Notes: generated from the letters alone by a model not told the origin. Numbered from the stretch's first letter, positions 47,165 through 58,760 are shown. The stretch is DNA of 64,000 nt from Trichobilharzia szidati (GCA_944472155.2 OX235277.1:35536804-35600803); one strand, 5' to 3'. Numbers and translations are program-made.

Positions 47165-47205
47165 CCTGGAACCAATCAAATCCCTGCAAACCAACACTTG
47201 AAAAG
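47165..47205 (+). repeat. Solo terminus of hammerhead repeat family 2
   Basis: Only the right terminus (ACCAATCAAATCCCTGCAAA, then CCAACACTTGAA) is present, preceded by GAAATCCTGG. Confidence 0.6.
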
Positions 47206-47239
47206 ATAATCTCCTTGCACTGTTCTGATTGTCGTTTTT

Positions 47240-49050
47240 ATTAATTTCGAGGTTGGTGAATTCTTCGCCAACATTCCTCAGTGAATTCCCACAAGATTGG
47301 GAGAAAGAAACTATAAATCATTGCACTTGGATGTTGTGTCGGTGTTCTGGAAACGCTGAATAGAGATGAGGCTGATTATCAACTAAACTTCTGGAATTCG
47401 CTTCCTTAAAGTGTGTTGTGCAAAACATCTGTGATCAAATAGAGCTACACTTTTGATTTTTCCCACTTTCATTAGCTATGTTTCGCAGCCATAAAGGAAG
47501 ATAGGTGGATCTTCTGCGTTGTATACGCGTCCTTCGATCCACAGCCAGTTATCAAGTTTACTCCAGAGATGACGGAAGTTGGTAAATACCACATGAGACA
47601 TTTTTATCCACCCTGAGATTTTGCCAGCAATTAGTACATTGGCGCTGAGTGAAGTGGTAAGCTAGGAATCGGTGCAGACCGGTCCTGAAGTATCACCTTA
47701 CGTTTGACAGCGGTGAAACACGTGACAAACATCTGATTATTTCCATCAAGGTGTTCAGAAGACTCTGGATTTAATTAGCGTCTTCATCTAGAAAGACAGT
47801 ATCATCTGCATTCTCTAAGTCAACGAGACTGTCCTCTGAGGACATGTAAATCCGTAAGTAGACAAAGTCAGTTAGGGTAAATTGCATTGTCAAATGTATG
47901 ATGAAATTAAACAAAAATGGGGACAGTGAGCATCCCTGACTGATATCACTTCAGATGACAACTTTCCATAGGCTCTCACACAGCTGTATGAGTTCGAGTA
48001 GAATCCCTTGATTAGTGCTATGCACATTCATAGCACTGTTTTTACGATCAAACACTACCACAGCACCCATGAGTCGACAAAGTCAGATCTCGCCTTTAGG
48101 TCAAGAAATATAGCAATATTTTGATGCTGGTAAGTATACTAATGTTCCAGAATATCTCAAAAGCTGAGGGTATGATCAATACACTGTCTTCTAGGCTAAA
48201 GCCTGCCTGGTTTTCTCGCGTTGTTTCTCCCAATATCACATAGTTTATGCATGTTTGTTGAACCTAGAACTTTGTATACTATATTAGACAAGCTAATCGC
48301 CCTATGATTATCCGAAGAAGACTTGTCTCCCTTCTTATAAACTGGGATGATCAGTTATATATGTCCAAACCAAGTTCACTTTTAACGGTTTGAAAAAATT
48401 TGGGCATTGGGTATATGATGTTCATTATAATAAAGGTTTTTGTATTTCCCAATTAATGAAAAACAATATCGTTTTGTTTTTCATTCATTTTATTATAATG
48501 GGATGATCAGTTTATTACACTGGTCTCTTATTCCCATACATTACCTGATACCCTAGTTAACCCAGACAGCTACTCGTCACCACCGTCCCTAAACACTTCT
48601 GTATTCATTCCACCTGGTCCTGCTGCTTTGTTTGGTTACAGATTATAGAGAGCTCTTGAAACTCAAGGTACATATGAAGGACCAATATCTACATCCCATT
48701 CTTGTAGGTTTTGAATGCTGGGCAAGTTGAGTGCAGTTGTTGGCGAGTTGAGCTGTTAACAAAACGTTCCCTTTGACATCCCAGTTGTCTGTTCTGAGAG
48801 CTAATTAAGGCGCTGCTTTTCGCAGAGAATGTCTCACTTGTCTTTTGCCATTAACAGAATGTTTCACTAATAAGCCTAAACAGTTGTCTATTGTTGCCTA
48901 TCGCTGGCGCTTTTTTCATATCTTCCACTTTCTCAACCACCATGACTGGCGGTCTTTCTGAAAACGTTTTGTTAATTTGCGTCCAAGCAGCTCTCCTTCT
49001 TCATCCTGCTCGGAGCTCGTGGAAATCACTCTTCTTGTAGCAGTCAGTTC
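47240..49050 (-). mobile_element. Decayed non-LTR retrotransposon reverse transcriptase
   Basis: Minus-strand frames around 48,340-47,880 show non-LTR reverse-transcriptase motifs in broken order: DNHRAISL near 48,320, then IFLDLKARSDFVDS near 48,090 and GCSLSPFLFNFIIDNAI near 47,900. Further 3' (47,600-47,250) the C-terminal region is recognisable only weakly. Stops are frequent. It differs from the RTE and CR1-like copies in the window. The clade is uncertain. Confidence 0.6.
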
Positions 49051-49320
49051 GGGTGAAGCCAAAGTAATATACTGGCATTTTCTAACCTGTTTGTACAGCT
49101 GACTGGATATTTCTGTCATGTTTCATTAGGGTGAGTCTTGCTGACAGTTTCAGGTAGGCGTTTAGCTATTTCTTCCTTGAATAGGAACTTAGTACTTTGA
49201 TCAAGTTGGTGGTGTAACGACTTCATTGCGTGTGTTTTCTTTATTCAGATATGATAGAGAAGATTTGTAGCTCAGGTGGATGATTTTGATGTGGTTGTGT
49301 TCTCTGAGCTGGATAGTTAA

Positions 49321-49990
49321 CTTGCGAAGCTTTCATCGCCCTACTAGGTGACATCTTCAGCACATACTTCAATTTGCAGTGAGCTTTTGGATTTCTCCAC
49401 GGGTTTATTAATCATCTCTCCTGGTGACCTTGGACGTGATTGGTTGTTTTTGTGTGTTTTCACACCTTCTAGGTTACTTGTATTGTCATTCATTGTTTCT
49501 TTGACTTGAACTTTGACCCTTTGTGTGTGAGGTTTCTTTCTTATCGGTTGAAAAATTTTGTCTATCTTGATGTGTCTATTGATTGATGATTCACTAGAAT
49601 GCCAAGCTTCTAAAAATTCTCTAGCATTCTTGTTGTTTCCTCTGTCTAATATTTGAACGTTGTCCCAGTCGAAATGATGTCCGTGGTTGTCTGTATATAG
49701 TGTATGAGCGAGTGGCATTCAATAGACACATCGAAATAGACAAAAATTTTCAACGGATAAGAAAGAAATCTCACACACAAAGGGTCAAAGTTCAAGTCAA
49801 AGAAACAATGAGTTACAATACAAGTAACTTAGAAGGTGTGAAAACACACAAAAACAACCAATCACGGCCGAAGTCACCAGGGGAGATGATTAATGTACCC
49901 CTGGAGAAATCTAAAAGCTCACTTCAACCAATTGAAGTGTGCCCTGAAGATGTCGCCTAGTAGGGCGATGAAAGCTCCGCAAGTTTTCTA
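49321..49990 (-). mobile_element. PLE end with inverted terminal repeat
   Basis: The minus strand from 49,718 encodes the end of a PLE protein (HHFDWDNVQILDRGNNKNAR, then EFLEAWHSSESSINRHIKID). The stretch 49,321-49,580 recurs inverted at about 49,727-49,990, so the same protein tail can be read on the plus strand (VKVQVKETM, THKNNQSRP). The spacer is about 145 bp. The two arms look about 90% identical. Inverted partial terminal repeats are a known trait of Penelope-like elements. Confidence 0.7.
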
Positions 49991-50359
49991 TGTTCATTGC
50001 GTAGTAAAAGATGTCAACATCACTGTATTTAATTTAAAATATATTAAATCATGGGTAAAAATTACAGTGAAAATAAAGTATCTTTACTTAAAATACGCCA
50101 AGATACAAGCGTTAACACTACTCGTTTTGTATTCATCGTTTCCTGATTGAACGAAATCCAAGCAGATATTTCAAGATGATTGCGAAATGCATACATATAT
50201 GTTCTCATCCCTGACGAATATCTGATTTATTTGTGTTAGTTCAGTCAGAAATAAGGCTAATACAGTCACCTTCACGGGTTAGTTTGTATATTATTAGTAA
50301 AGTAATACTGAAATCTTAGAATGGAATCTCCTTCGGATTTCCTCCTAAATTGCAAAAAC

Positions 50360-51345
50360 ATCATTCAAAAGAAGAAGAGGCAATAAGAGACTTACATGCG
50401 GATGAACTGTTATCAGTAAAGATCTCCAGATATCTCATAATGCTTACCTTGCACACATTCTGGATTGCATCAATGAGCGAAAAAATCTGATGACGAACTT
50501 CTCTGATCGTAAGCGCAATGTAACTAGCTGCACAAAAGCAATTAAACACTTGAACATATATGGAAAAGATGAAAAACACCAGTTCCTCCTCAATTCTTAA
50601 CTGAGTATTAGTAAGCTAGTGAATAAACAGCATAACTTGGCTGCGTTGGTCCTCTTGAGGTCCTGCTGAAGACCATTCTCAGGCGTCATGGTAAAATTCC
50701 ACTATTAACATCTCCTGCGAATTATAATTTTAAGAACACTAGTTCTTTGGGGACTGTGGGAACCCTGAGCTTTTTACTTGCTGACTGCATGTGTTTGTTC
50801 AAAAACTTTGTCAGGTCTCCGTTTCATCATAGTAGATGACAAATATTACCGAGTTCTTCATTCAGCATTTCATTTGAACAAACAACTCTAGACTGGTGAA
50901 CTAGATATCTAACCAGACTATGTATATATTATAGAGGGATGACACTGAGAAAGTGAGTATATCATCCAGTTGATGTAGGTTCTCAGTGCAATTGTCTATA
51001 TACTGTTTCATTCGTTTATTTAGTCATTAGGACGTCCGAAAACCGAGATACTATCAGTTTTTTCTTCTTCCTTGATAAAACTTATTGCAGGATGGACTTT
51101 ATTGAATTTCATCAATATTTCCTTTGCCTCACTTTCTTTCCTCGAAACTAAAAGTACCATCAACATAACGGCAATAGAAATCAAAGTTATATATTACACT
51201 TTTAAAACGACCATTCTATAGTTTCGCCAAATAAAATTCTGCTAGCATTGGAACTAGCAGTAATCCAGTTTCTCTTTCATTGACAAACATCTGAAGAGGA
51301 AAACTAATACTCCACGAAACCTAGATGTGTCGAAGAAACAAGTCT
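50360..51345 (-). mobile_element. Penelope-like element, family II, minus strand
   Basis: The minus strand at 51,330-51,060 encodes the PLE reverse-transcriptase palm (LLLVPMLAEFYLAKL, then FDFYCRYVDGTF, with the catalytic YVDD altered to YVDG). The linker (50,970-50,640, reverse complement of 41,740-42,060) and a GIY-YIG remnant (VFNCFCAASYIALTIREVRH) follow, ending near 50,360. Inactive. Confidence 0.75.
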
Positions 51346-51474
51346 GAAGTTCAAGTCAGGTAAAATTAATGAACTTCCATAAAGCCATCCGTTGAGAGTG
51401 AATCAAAGAACCTTCTTTGCTGCATCCCATCATCTCAGCTTCTCCACATACACACACTCCTAGTAACTAAAAAA

Positions 51475-51745
51475 TCAAGGTCAAGGTCCTGCCGCTGACA
51501 ACTTAAATATGTATTCACCAATTCACTTGTGTGTCGAGCTAATTACATAGACCGTAATATCAGGAGATTTTCTAGACACGCTCATGAGCACTTACCAACA
51601 TAGTTGTCAAAAAGACAATACAAAACTGTCAACACTTCAATTCTGGAGCACCTTATCACTTCTAGTCAAGCTGGATCAAAAGAGGTTTCATTCAGTCATT
51701 TATGTTATATACACCTAATTTTTCCAAAATATCCCATTTATTTTT
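51475..51745 (+). mobile_element. Penelope-like element, C-terminal fragment
   Basis: The plus strand encodes a broken GIY-YIG segment (ICIHQFTCV, then after stops KRQYKTVNTSILEHLI) and the start of the conserved tail (IYTPNFSK-like). It is opposite to the adjoining PLE. Confidence 0.55.
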
Positions 51746-51994
51746 ACTGTACAATGATGTCCGTATTTTCCGCCGCTTATCACCTCTGAATTCTAATAGT
51801 TATTAACTGTTTTAGCTTACCAAATGAAGGCCATTTAAATGAAGATCACTTAAGCCCATATATATGCACACATATAGCAGTGCTGTCAAGCTTTTTTCAC
51901 TATTGATCTGAGACAGTAAAAGCTCTCTACTCAACTATCTGTCTTATTTGCCTCACATATCAATAGTACTGTGTTGCCATGGTTGCCGTTACGA

Positions 51995-52930
51995 ATAGTG
52001 ATAATAATAATAGCTTTATTCCAAACAGTATTTGTGGTACAGGTATGGAATTTTCAGCGTGCATTACAATATTGCATCTAATTACTTCATAAATTTTTAT
52101 AAGATTTTAAAAATAAAAAGCAACAACAACAAAAGAAAAAAGAGAAATAAAAGAAATAAAAGAGAACAACATTGCATTCACATATTTAAACAATGCACCA
52201 CAGGATATGAAATATAAAATTAGTGTGTAATAGAATATGTGAGCAACAATATAATAGTAACAAAGAAAGGAGAACAAAAGCTAATGGGAACTATTTGTTA
52301 GAGTGCCGCAGTAAGTTGATCGTGTCATACCTAACAGTTTTCTCATCACATAACAGCTCTGCCAGATAAGGTATTATGGAGTTTTTGTACTTGGTAGTCC
52401 TGGCATATAGCCTCCTGTAGTTGCTTCTAGTTCTACCAGATGAAATGCAAGGGGAGAGAGAGCTGCGTATAGAGAGGGTGTTCGGGGTCTGACAATATAG
52501 AATTCGCTAGTTTCTTACATGACATTATATGTCTATCCACAATGGTGTTAACCAGTTGGTTTAACGAAATCCCACTTCCCCTACTAACAGCTTTTAGTGC
52601 CCCACGCAGAAAAGCAAAGTCTTTCTTAAGTAGTCCAGGAAAGATTAATGGGGAGCAGTAAAGAGGGATGGTTAGAATACAAGAATTGACAAACTGAGAA
52701 AGCAAAGACTGCTTTATACCAGACTGCCTTAACTTCCTAACGTAGAACGTTAAGCGAAACATCTTTCTAGTAACTAGCAAGATGTGAGAGGACCAGAAAA
52801 GATCGGAGGAAATACTCAGTCCAAGGTACTTGACATCAGATGTAGTTTCAGGATAATAAGCTCGTGAATCTACTAGTTAGGAAGTTCTTTGGTGCAAAAG
52901 ATTAGTAAACTACCAGGTTGTATTTGACAG
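51995..52930 (-). mobile_element. CR1-like LINE, reverse-transcriptase C-terminus and 3' end
   Basis: The minus strand at 52,850-52,433 encodes YLGLSISSDLFWSSH, then FYVRKLRQSGIKQSLLSQFV, LYCSPLIFPGLLKKDF and a Leu-rich end. This is the thumb and C-terminal region typical of CR1/Jockey-type schistosome LINEs. The 3' untranslated end (to about 51,995) finishes with CTGTTTGGAATAAAGCTATT and an ATT-rich tail. It is 5'-truncated and has lost the catalytic domain. Confidence 0.75.
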
Positions 52931-53071
52931 TCATACTGATATAAAGTACGCTTAAGCTGTTCAAAGGGATTTCGCCTACATATTTCTTCTTCAAAGCTTT
53001 ACCAATCCCTAAGGAAAGCTCAAAAATATTTTATCCAGTCTCTCTTCCTACTTGACCATGGTGTCTATTTT

Positions 53072-53302
53072 GTTATTCCTTTACCTTCCCAGTGGAACAT
53101 AGGTCTTCATGCTAGAGGCCTGAGTTTTCAGTGGCAGTGTGTTTATTTTTTAATAGGATTGGGTTGCCAGCCTCATGCCCAAGCTTTCCTCTTCACGAGT
53201 TTTATTACTGGCTTAGAGAGGTAATGAGTCCGTCAGCCGGCGATTGAACCCCAAACCATATGCGTGGTCGGCGAGCATACTACTGCTGTGCCACTGACGC
53301 TC
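53072..53302 (-). mobile_element. tRNA-headed SINE copy, diverged
   Basis: Head at about 53,225-53,300 and body (GAGGCTGGCAACCCAATCCT) with 3' tail (GAAGACCTATGTTCCACTGG) on the minus strand. Flanks tggtgtctatt (53,061-53,071) and tggtgtcgatt (53,303-53,313) form an 11-bp duplication with one mismatch. It is the oldest-looking of the SINE copies. Confidence 0.8.
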
Positions 53303-53653
53303 TGGTGTCGATTCAGTCTTCCTGAATTGGTTTGCAAAAAATCGTCCATCTTTATGCCAGAAATTCTTCGGAAAGACCGTTGGAACTGCTGCTAAAATTG
53401 CAGCATCACTTCGATCTAGATAGTTTTTATATGGATAGTTACAATTTTATAATAAGTTTTGTCATTTCATAAAGACACTTTTTCAAGTAGAAAGCAGCTA
53501 ACCAGTTTGGATCAACTAATTTATTAACGTAGACGAATACTCTTCAAATTGAGCAAGTCAGCCAGTCAACTTGAATTGTTGCTGTCCAGTTTAGAAATGA
53601 TAAACATTCATATGAAGGTAGCCTCAGTTGGACAACCAATGGTGCTATGGATT

Positions 53654-53854
53654 TTTTTTCTTCACTTTCCCCAGTGGAACAGAGGGCTTCAAGCTAGTTA
53701 CTTGAAGTTTCTGTAGCAGTGTTTATTTAACAGGATGAGGTTGCGAGCCTCATGCCCAACCTTTCCTCTTCACCAGCATTATTTCTGGCTTAACGAGGTA
53801 AAGAAGTGCGTCGGCCGGGGATCGAACCCCGGACCATGCGCATGGTCGGCGAGC
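53654..53854 (-). mobile_element. tRNA-headed SINE copy, 5'-truncated
   Basis: The body and 3' tail are well preserved (GAAGCCCTCTGTTCCACTGG), but the head is cut inside the tRNA-like part, so the A-box is missing. A perfect 10-bp duplication gctatggatt flanks it at 53,644-53,653 and 53,855-53,864. Truncation at the 5' end with intact duplication is the signature of LINE-driven insertion. Confidence 0.85.
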
Positions 53855-53984
53855 GCTATGGATTAGAATAAAATATTTAGGCTGAGAATAGTTTAGTCTG
53901 ACAACACAAATGGTGACAGTGTCTTACAAACATTTAATCTCGCATAAGGATCCATCTTATGACCACACTTAGTGATACTTAACC

Positions 53985-54270
53985 AAGAACCTCTCGCTCA
54001 CACAAATGGACTGAAGGAAGTGAAGACTAATTGGACACATATTGAGAAAAATCACTCAGTGGAATCGCCCGCCAGGCCATTGCTCAAGTGGAATACGAAC
54101 GAGATACAACAAGTTGAACGTTTGAGAGTGACATGTAGTAGATCGTATGAGGGGGAAGTGAGAGCTTATGAGCAATCATGGGGTCAGATAAAGACAACTG
54201 CTAAAAATAGGAAGAAATGGAGATGTGTTGCTGAAGCCCTGTGTTCCACTGGGAACAATAAAAGAATAAC
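53985..54270 (+). mobile_element. RTE LINE 3' end fragment
   Basis: The plus strand keeps the C-terminal RTE pattern (a Q-I-K-T-T-A-K-N-R-K-K-W-R stretch, then AEALCSTGN) and the 3' end CCCTGTGTTCCACTGGGAAC followed by AATAAAAGAATAAC. The upstream part is heavily diverged. Confidence 0.7.
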
Positions 54271-54559
54271 AATAATCATGATGAGGATACATGTCATTTC
54301 TGTTTTTCAGAGATATAAATATAATAAACAAGTATGCTACTTTAAAAGTATTACGCAATCAAGAGTAAATAACCACTCCTTTATGGTGTCACTGGGATCT
54401 CTATCAGCCGTTTTTGTTGTGAATCACACGATGTTACTTGTGCTCAGCACTAAGCACTACGACTCTGTTTACAAAGGTTGATGAACGTTTGTTGGTGCAT
54501 TACACTGTGTTTCTCACTACACGAAGAATATTCTTATGTCTTTTTAATTACAATATATT

Positions 54560-55760
54560 AAATATTCCCATAGTTACGCGCCCATTAAATATAAAAGGAA
54601 TGTTGTAAAATGCCTTGCAACAAGAGCAAGAAAGATATGTAGGGATGACCTCTTACAAAAGGAATTTGAATATATTCACGATTCCTTGATGGAAATGGGC
54701 TATCCGAGTAGTTTCATAAAGAAACATATGAAAACATCGGAGGAAAAACCGGAGACTCTGAGTGCAAGTAAGAAACCTCTGTTTATTAAGTTACAATTTA
54801 ATGGTGACTTATCAAGTGAGATTCTATTCCAAAGACTTTCAAGGAGTATACGAAGAACATCTTATGCAGCACACCTATGTTTGTCATTCTCTAGCCGACG
54901 AATGATTGAGACGCAAACGAAGGATGAGCTAGATAGTTTTGCCACATCTGTGTGCATTTATCAATTCAACTGCACCTGTGGTGACACTTATATCGGGCGT
55001 ACTACTAAACACCTTAGCCAACGTGTTAGTGAACATCCCCCATCGTGTTTTGGCAAAGGACAGACAAAAACAATCCGTAGCTCAATTTTGTCACACTTAA
55101 TTGATAGTGGTCATGTAATCGAGAAAACGAGAGCTTTCAAGGTAATTCATCGTATCCCACCGAATCTTTCCAATAGGATTCGTATTCGTTTACTGCACAC
55201 AGCTGAGGCGATAGGCATTTGAACTATTAAAGCTAAACTATGTATTCAAAAAAAGTTCGTACAGCCGTTATCCATCCCTTGTTGGTCTATTAAGACATAA
55301 CCAACTAATGACTTCTACACCACCCTTTGTTTATATTTTCAACCCCTTTCTTATCATCCCTTAATCCCATGACACCTTCGGTAAAAACGTATTTTGTTTA
55401 CTTCCCTTACAATCTAGCATTACGTAATTGGTTCATTTGTTTTCCTTAGCCTCTATCGACTACTTCCACCTGAACAGTTGTTTGTTTAATAACAGTTTTT
55501 TCATTATTCGTGTTATCACAGATTGCCTCACTTTTTCATCCTTATTATTGATAAGACCATTTTTATTATTACTATTACTATTATCATTATTATCATTACT
55601 ACAATTATGACTAATTGCACAATTTATATTCACCATCGTATTATCCTATAGACAAAACACCATGATTGGTTTATATTTGAATTTTTATTTGTAAACTTTG
55701 TTCGCTTAAATATGTTGTCTTTTTAATTCCTTATACATAAAATTAAAACGATGGATGTCA
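54560..55760 (+). mobile_element. Penelope-like element, family I, GIY-YIG region and 3'UTR
   Basis: An open frame at 54,686-55,222 (178 codons) encodes the RT-to-endonuclease linker (SFSSRRMIETQTKDELDSFA) and then a GIY-YIG domain with its zinc-ligand-like Cys pair (YQFNCTCGDTYIGRTTKHLS). The expected downstream residues SQRVSEH and SILSHLIDSGH and the conserved tail (FKVIHRIPPNLSNRIRIRLL) are also present. The YIG core is intact, unlike the other copies here. Sequence from about 54,560 continues the element 5' in the same sense. The 3'UTR resembles that of the copy at 24.5-26.2 kb. The reverse-transcriptase domain is missing. Confidence 0.82.
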
Positions 55761-56469
55761 AACACCTTACAGTTAACCACGATGAAACTCGTTTTATTAG
55801 TTCTCAATTGTGTGTGTCACACCTTTCTGTTCTAGGCTGTTTTCCATTGGAGACGATCTATATGAACCAAGAATTACAAGTTGGATTTCGAAAGGATATT
55901 AGTTAAAACAAGATTTTGAGCGAACAATTGTTTTCGATAACTTCTTCTTCAGGCTCTACAGTTATAAATCCATGAATAATAGGGTACATATAGCCAATAA
56001 AGGCAAATGAAAATAATACCAGAAACTGTATTGGGGTGCATGTGTAAGTTGACGTGATAGTCCATTAGTTAACATAGTCAATCAAATGTGTATAGGGTGT
56101 ATAGTCAGAAAAATGTGATGAAGTGTGAATGAACAATTGGGTGATATAGTGTTGTTTTATAGTCATCAGAATACAAGTGTCATTGGGGTGAGAGAAATGC
56201 GATAGACACAAAATGCACACAAGCACACATTAACAATGGGGACACTGAATGTGAGGGCTGACCGATAATGTCTAATGATAAAATAAACAGGCTGAATAGT
56301 AAATTGTAATAAGATGTTACAGAGTTGGTTGGCTTAGTGTAAAATCACAAAGGTTGACAAAATTAAGGGTAACAATGAGGTGAAATAAACTGGGTGAAGA
56401 AATGGATAATAAAGACATGATATCACAGAATGATAATAATGGTAATAATATTTTTGATTGCACACTAGT

Positions 56470-56860
56470 CAGTCACTAGTGTAATGCGTCTAGTCCTATC
56501 TTCGGTGCAGACTGAATTCTATCAGTCATGTTTGCAATGTGGCCACCATGCTAGATGGCTCGCCATTACGGTGCACTGTGAATTGTTGGTATTAGATGGT
56601 TGGAGGCAATCGGCAGGAAGCCTTCCACCTAGGTTTCGTGCTAGTTGGCACTCATCAGCAAGGCGTATCTGCAACCTTGAAGGAACTGATGTCCCTTCTG
56701 AGATTCGAACCCGCGTCACCCAGTGCTGCAGTCAGAGACGTTACCACTGAGCTATTCAGGCTCGCGACTGACCTCCTGTAGGACTGTAATGGATATTTTT
56801 GATTGCACACTAGTCAGTCTAGTGCGTCTAGTGCGTCTAGTCCTATCTTCGGTGCACCGA
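56470..56860 (-). repeat. Hammerhead repeat family 3, tRNA-headed copy
   Basis: Read on the minus strand: a tRNA-like head (AGCCTGAATAGCTCAGTGGT with A-box; B-box GGGTTCGAATC, about 56,765-56,700), then the hammerhead at 56,664-56,620, then a tail ending AGAATTCAGTCTGCACCGAA. The same tail occurs at 11.04 kb. Confidence 0.75.
56620..56664 (-). ncRNA. Hammerhead ribozyme, family 3, cleavage-site mutant
   Basis: Minus strand: stem I GCCTTG/GAAGGC, core CTGATGAG intact, stem II TGC/GCA with CAACTA loop, CGAAA and CCTAGG. The residue at the cleavage site is G (GGTG instead of GGTC), which hammerheads do not cleave. The copy at 11.09 kb has the normal C. Confidence 0.75.
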
Positions 56861-57469
56861 AGATAGGACTAGACGCATTACACTAGTGACTGACTAGTGT
56901 GCAATCAAAAATATTATTACCATTATTATCATTCTGTGATATCATGTCTTTATTATCCATTTCTTCACCCAGTTTATTTCACCTCATTGTTACCCTTAAT
57001 TTTGTCAACCTTTGTGATTTTACACTAAGCCAACCAACTCTGTAACATCTTATTACAATTTACTATTCAGCCTGTTTATTTTATCATTAGACATTATCGG
57101 TCAGCCCTCACATTCAGTGTCCCCATTGTTAATGTGTGCTTGTGTGCATTTTGTGTCTATCGCATTTCTCTCACCCCAATGACACTTGTATTCTGATGAC
57201 TATAAAACAACACTATATCACCCAATTGTTCATTCACACTTCATCACATTTTTCTGACTATACACCCTATACACATTTGATTGACTATGTTAACTAATGG
57301 ACTATCACGTCAACTTACACATGCACCCCAATACAGTTTCTGGTATTATTTTCATTTGCCTTTATTGGCTATATGTACCCTATTATTCATGGATTTATAA
57401 CTGTAGAGCCTGAAGAAGAAGTTATCGAAAACAATTGTTCGCTCAAAATCTTGTTTTGATTTCAATATG

Positions 57470-58760
57470 GGGATATTAGTTAGTTAGAGAGTCAGTGAAA
57501 GCCAAGAAGTACTGGACAGCCGGTCATCCTACTTTCTCACCCTTTCATCAGTTTTCACCCATGATTCCACCGGTGATGGAACCCAGGAACTTTAAGTAAC
57601 TTGTTGAACCTATTTGCCCATCACACACTCGAAATAAATCCATTTGTTAACCTCTTAATCTTATCCTCTGCCAATGCATTATGTATATAGCCCCACTACA
57701 TGCAAAGTAACATTGGAAAATCGTCAGCTGGTTCAATATATCAAGCATTTGATGATTTCACAGCCAGTAATACATATTAGCAAAGGTAATATTTAGCGAA
57801 AATTTTTTTAAACTGAAGCTTCCAGTTGCACTGATATTTCTGAAGGCTTCTGCTAAAAGTAAACAGCATACGGTGTAGAGCAGAGAGAAAAAGTCGAATT
57901 TATTATGCTCAGCAAGAGTATTTGGCTTGAATCCTTGTTAAATAAGCATATTTACTATTAGTTCTAAACGTTAAATAACAGTTTTATCTCCAAACATAAT
58001 GCATATCTCTCCCCCTCTGTGGATTGTATTCATAAATGAAAGTCGTATTCATGTATACCAGGATCATACGAGCTCAGCTTTCATTAATTTGAGGATTCCT
58101 CGCACCTGGCTACAACCTGAACAATACAACAATATAAATTACAAAACAAAATATTTGAACACCCAGTTTACTCAGTAACATGGAGTAAGTGGTAGTAACT
58201 AGGGTTTATATCAGTTTAGAATGATGTAGGTTGTTCAAATCAATAAGAATTAAAATGACTGACCGTTTATAGGATATTTCATACAATAATTCCCTTTTAT
58301 AAATTTGAGCAGAGAAAGCATAAATATTGGGGCAGAATAACATGGATTCATTTTATTTCGTTAGTTCTCATCAGCTGCGTGTAACCAATAATCCTTGATA
58401 AAATAAATCAATGCAAAATTTTAACATACTTTTGTCTGTCAATAGGCATACTGTAAGACCATCATAGTGATATAAAAGATCAGGTGCAAGTGAGTTGGGA
58501 AATACAGCTGGAGTCAATATGAGTAGCATACTTATCTACTCTTGATTGAGTTTCCTAGTGAACCATGCTGTAAAGCGGAATCAGGCAGTAGCCCAACCTC
58601 GGAATGTCAATTCCATCTCTACAGGAACCTGAAAGTCCTGAACAAATATCTATGAAAACTTATCTTCCCCGCAATCGGAGGAACGAAATGATGCAGGATG
58701 GTGAGAGCCTTTGAGAGACAAGTTAGATGATTTGTCTCCTTTCGATGAAAGCAAAAGCAA
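57470..58760. other. Decayed hammerhead repeat, then unassigned sequence
   Basis: At about 57,470-57,600 a family 2 repeat is faintly visible on the minus strand (GTTAGTTAGAGAGTCAGTGA, AAGTACTGGACAGC). The remainder to 58,760 holds no recognisable gene. Confidence 0.4.

Larger units (their letters stand above)
55905..57457. repeat. Near-perfect palindrome, 605-bp arms, PLE-related ends
   Basis: Arms 55,905-56,509 and 56,853-57,457 are reverse complements of equal length. I compared the whole length by eye and saw no mismatch. The ends (CTGAAGAAGAAGTTATCGAA) resemble the 3' end of the PLE fragment at 17.0-17.5 kb, so the arms are probably PLE terminal sequence. The 343-bp loop is a tRNA-headed hammerhead repeat. 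A direct repeat of the inner arm end (TTTTTGATTGCACACTAGTC) occurs again inside the loop near 56,795. Confidence 0.85.
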
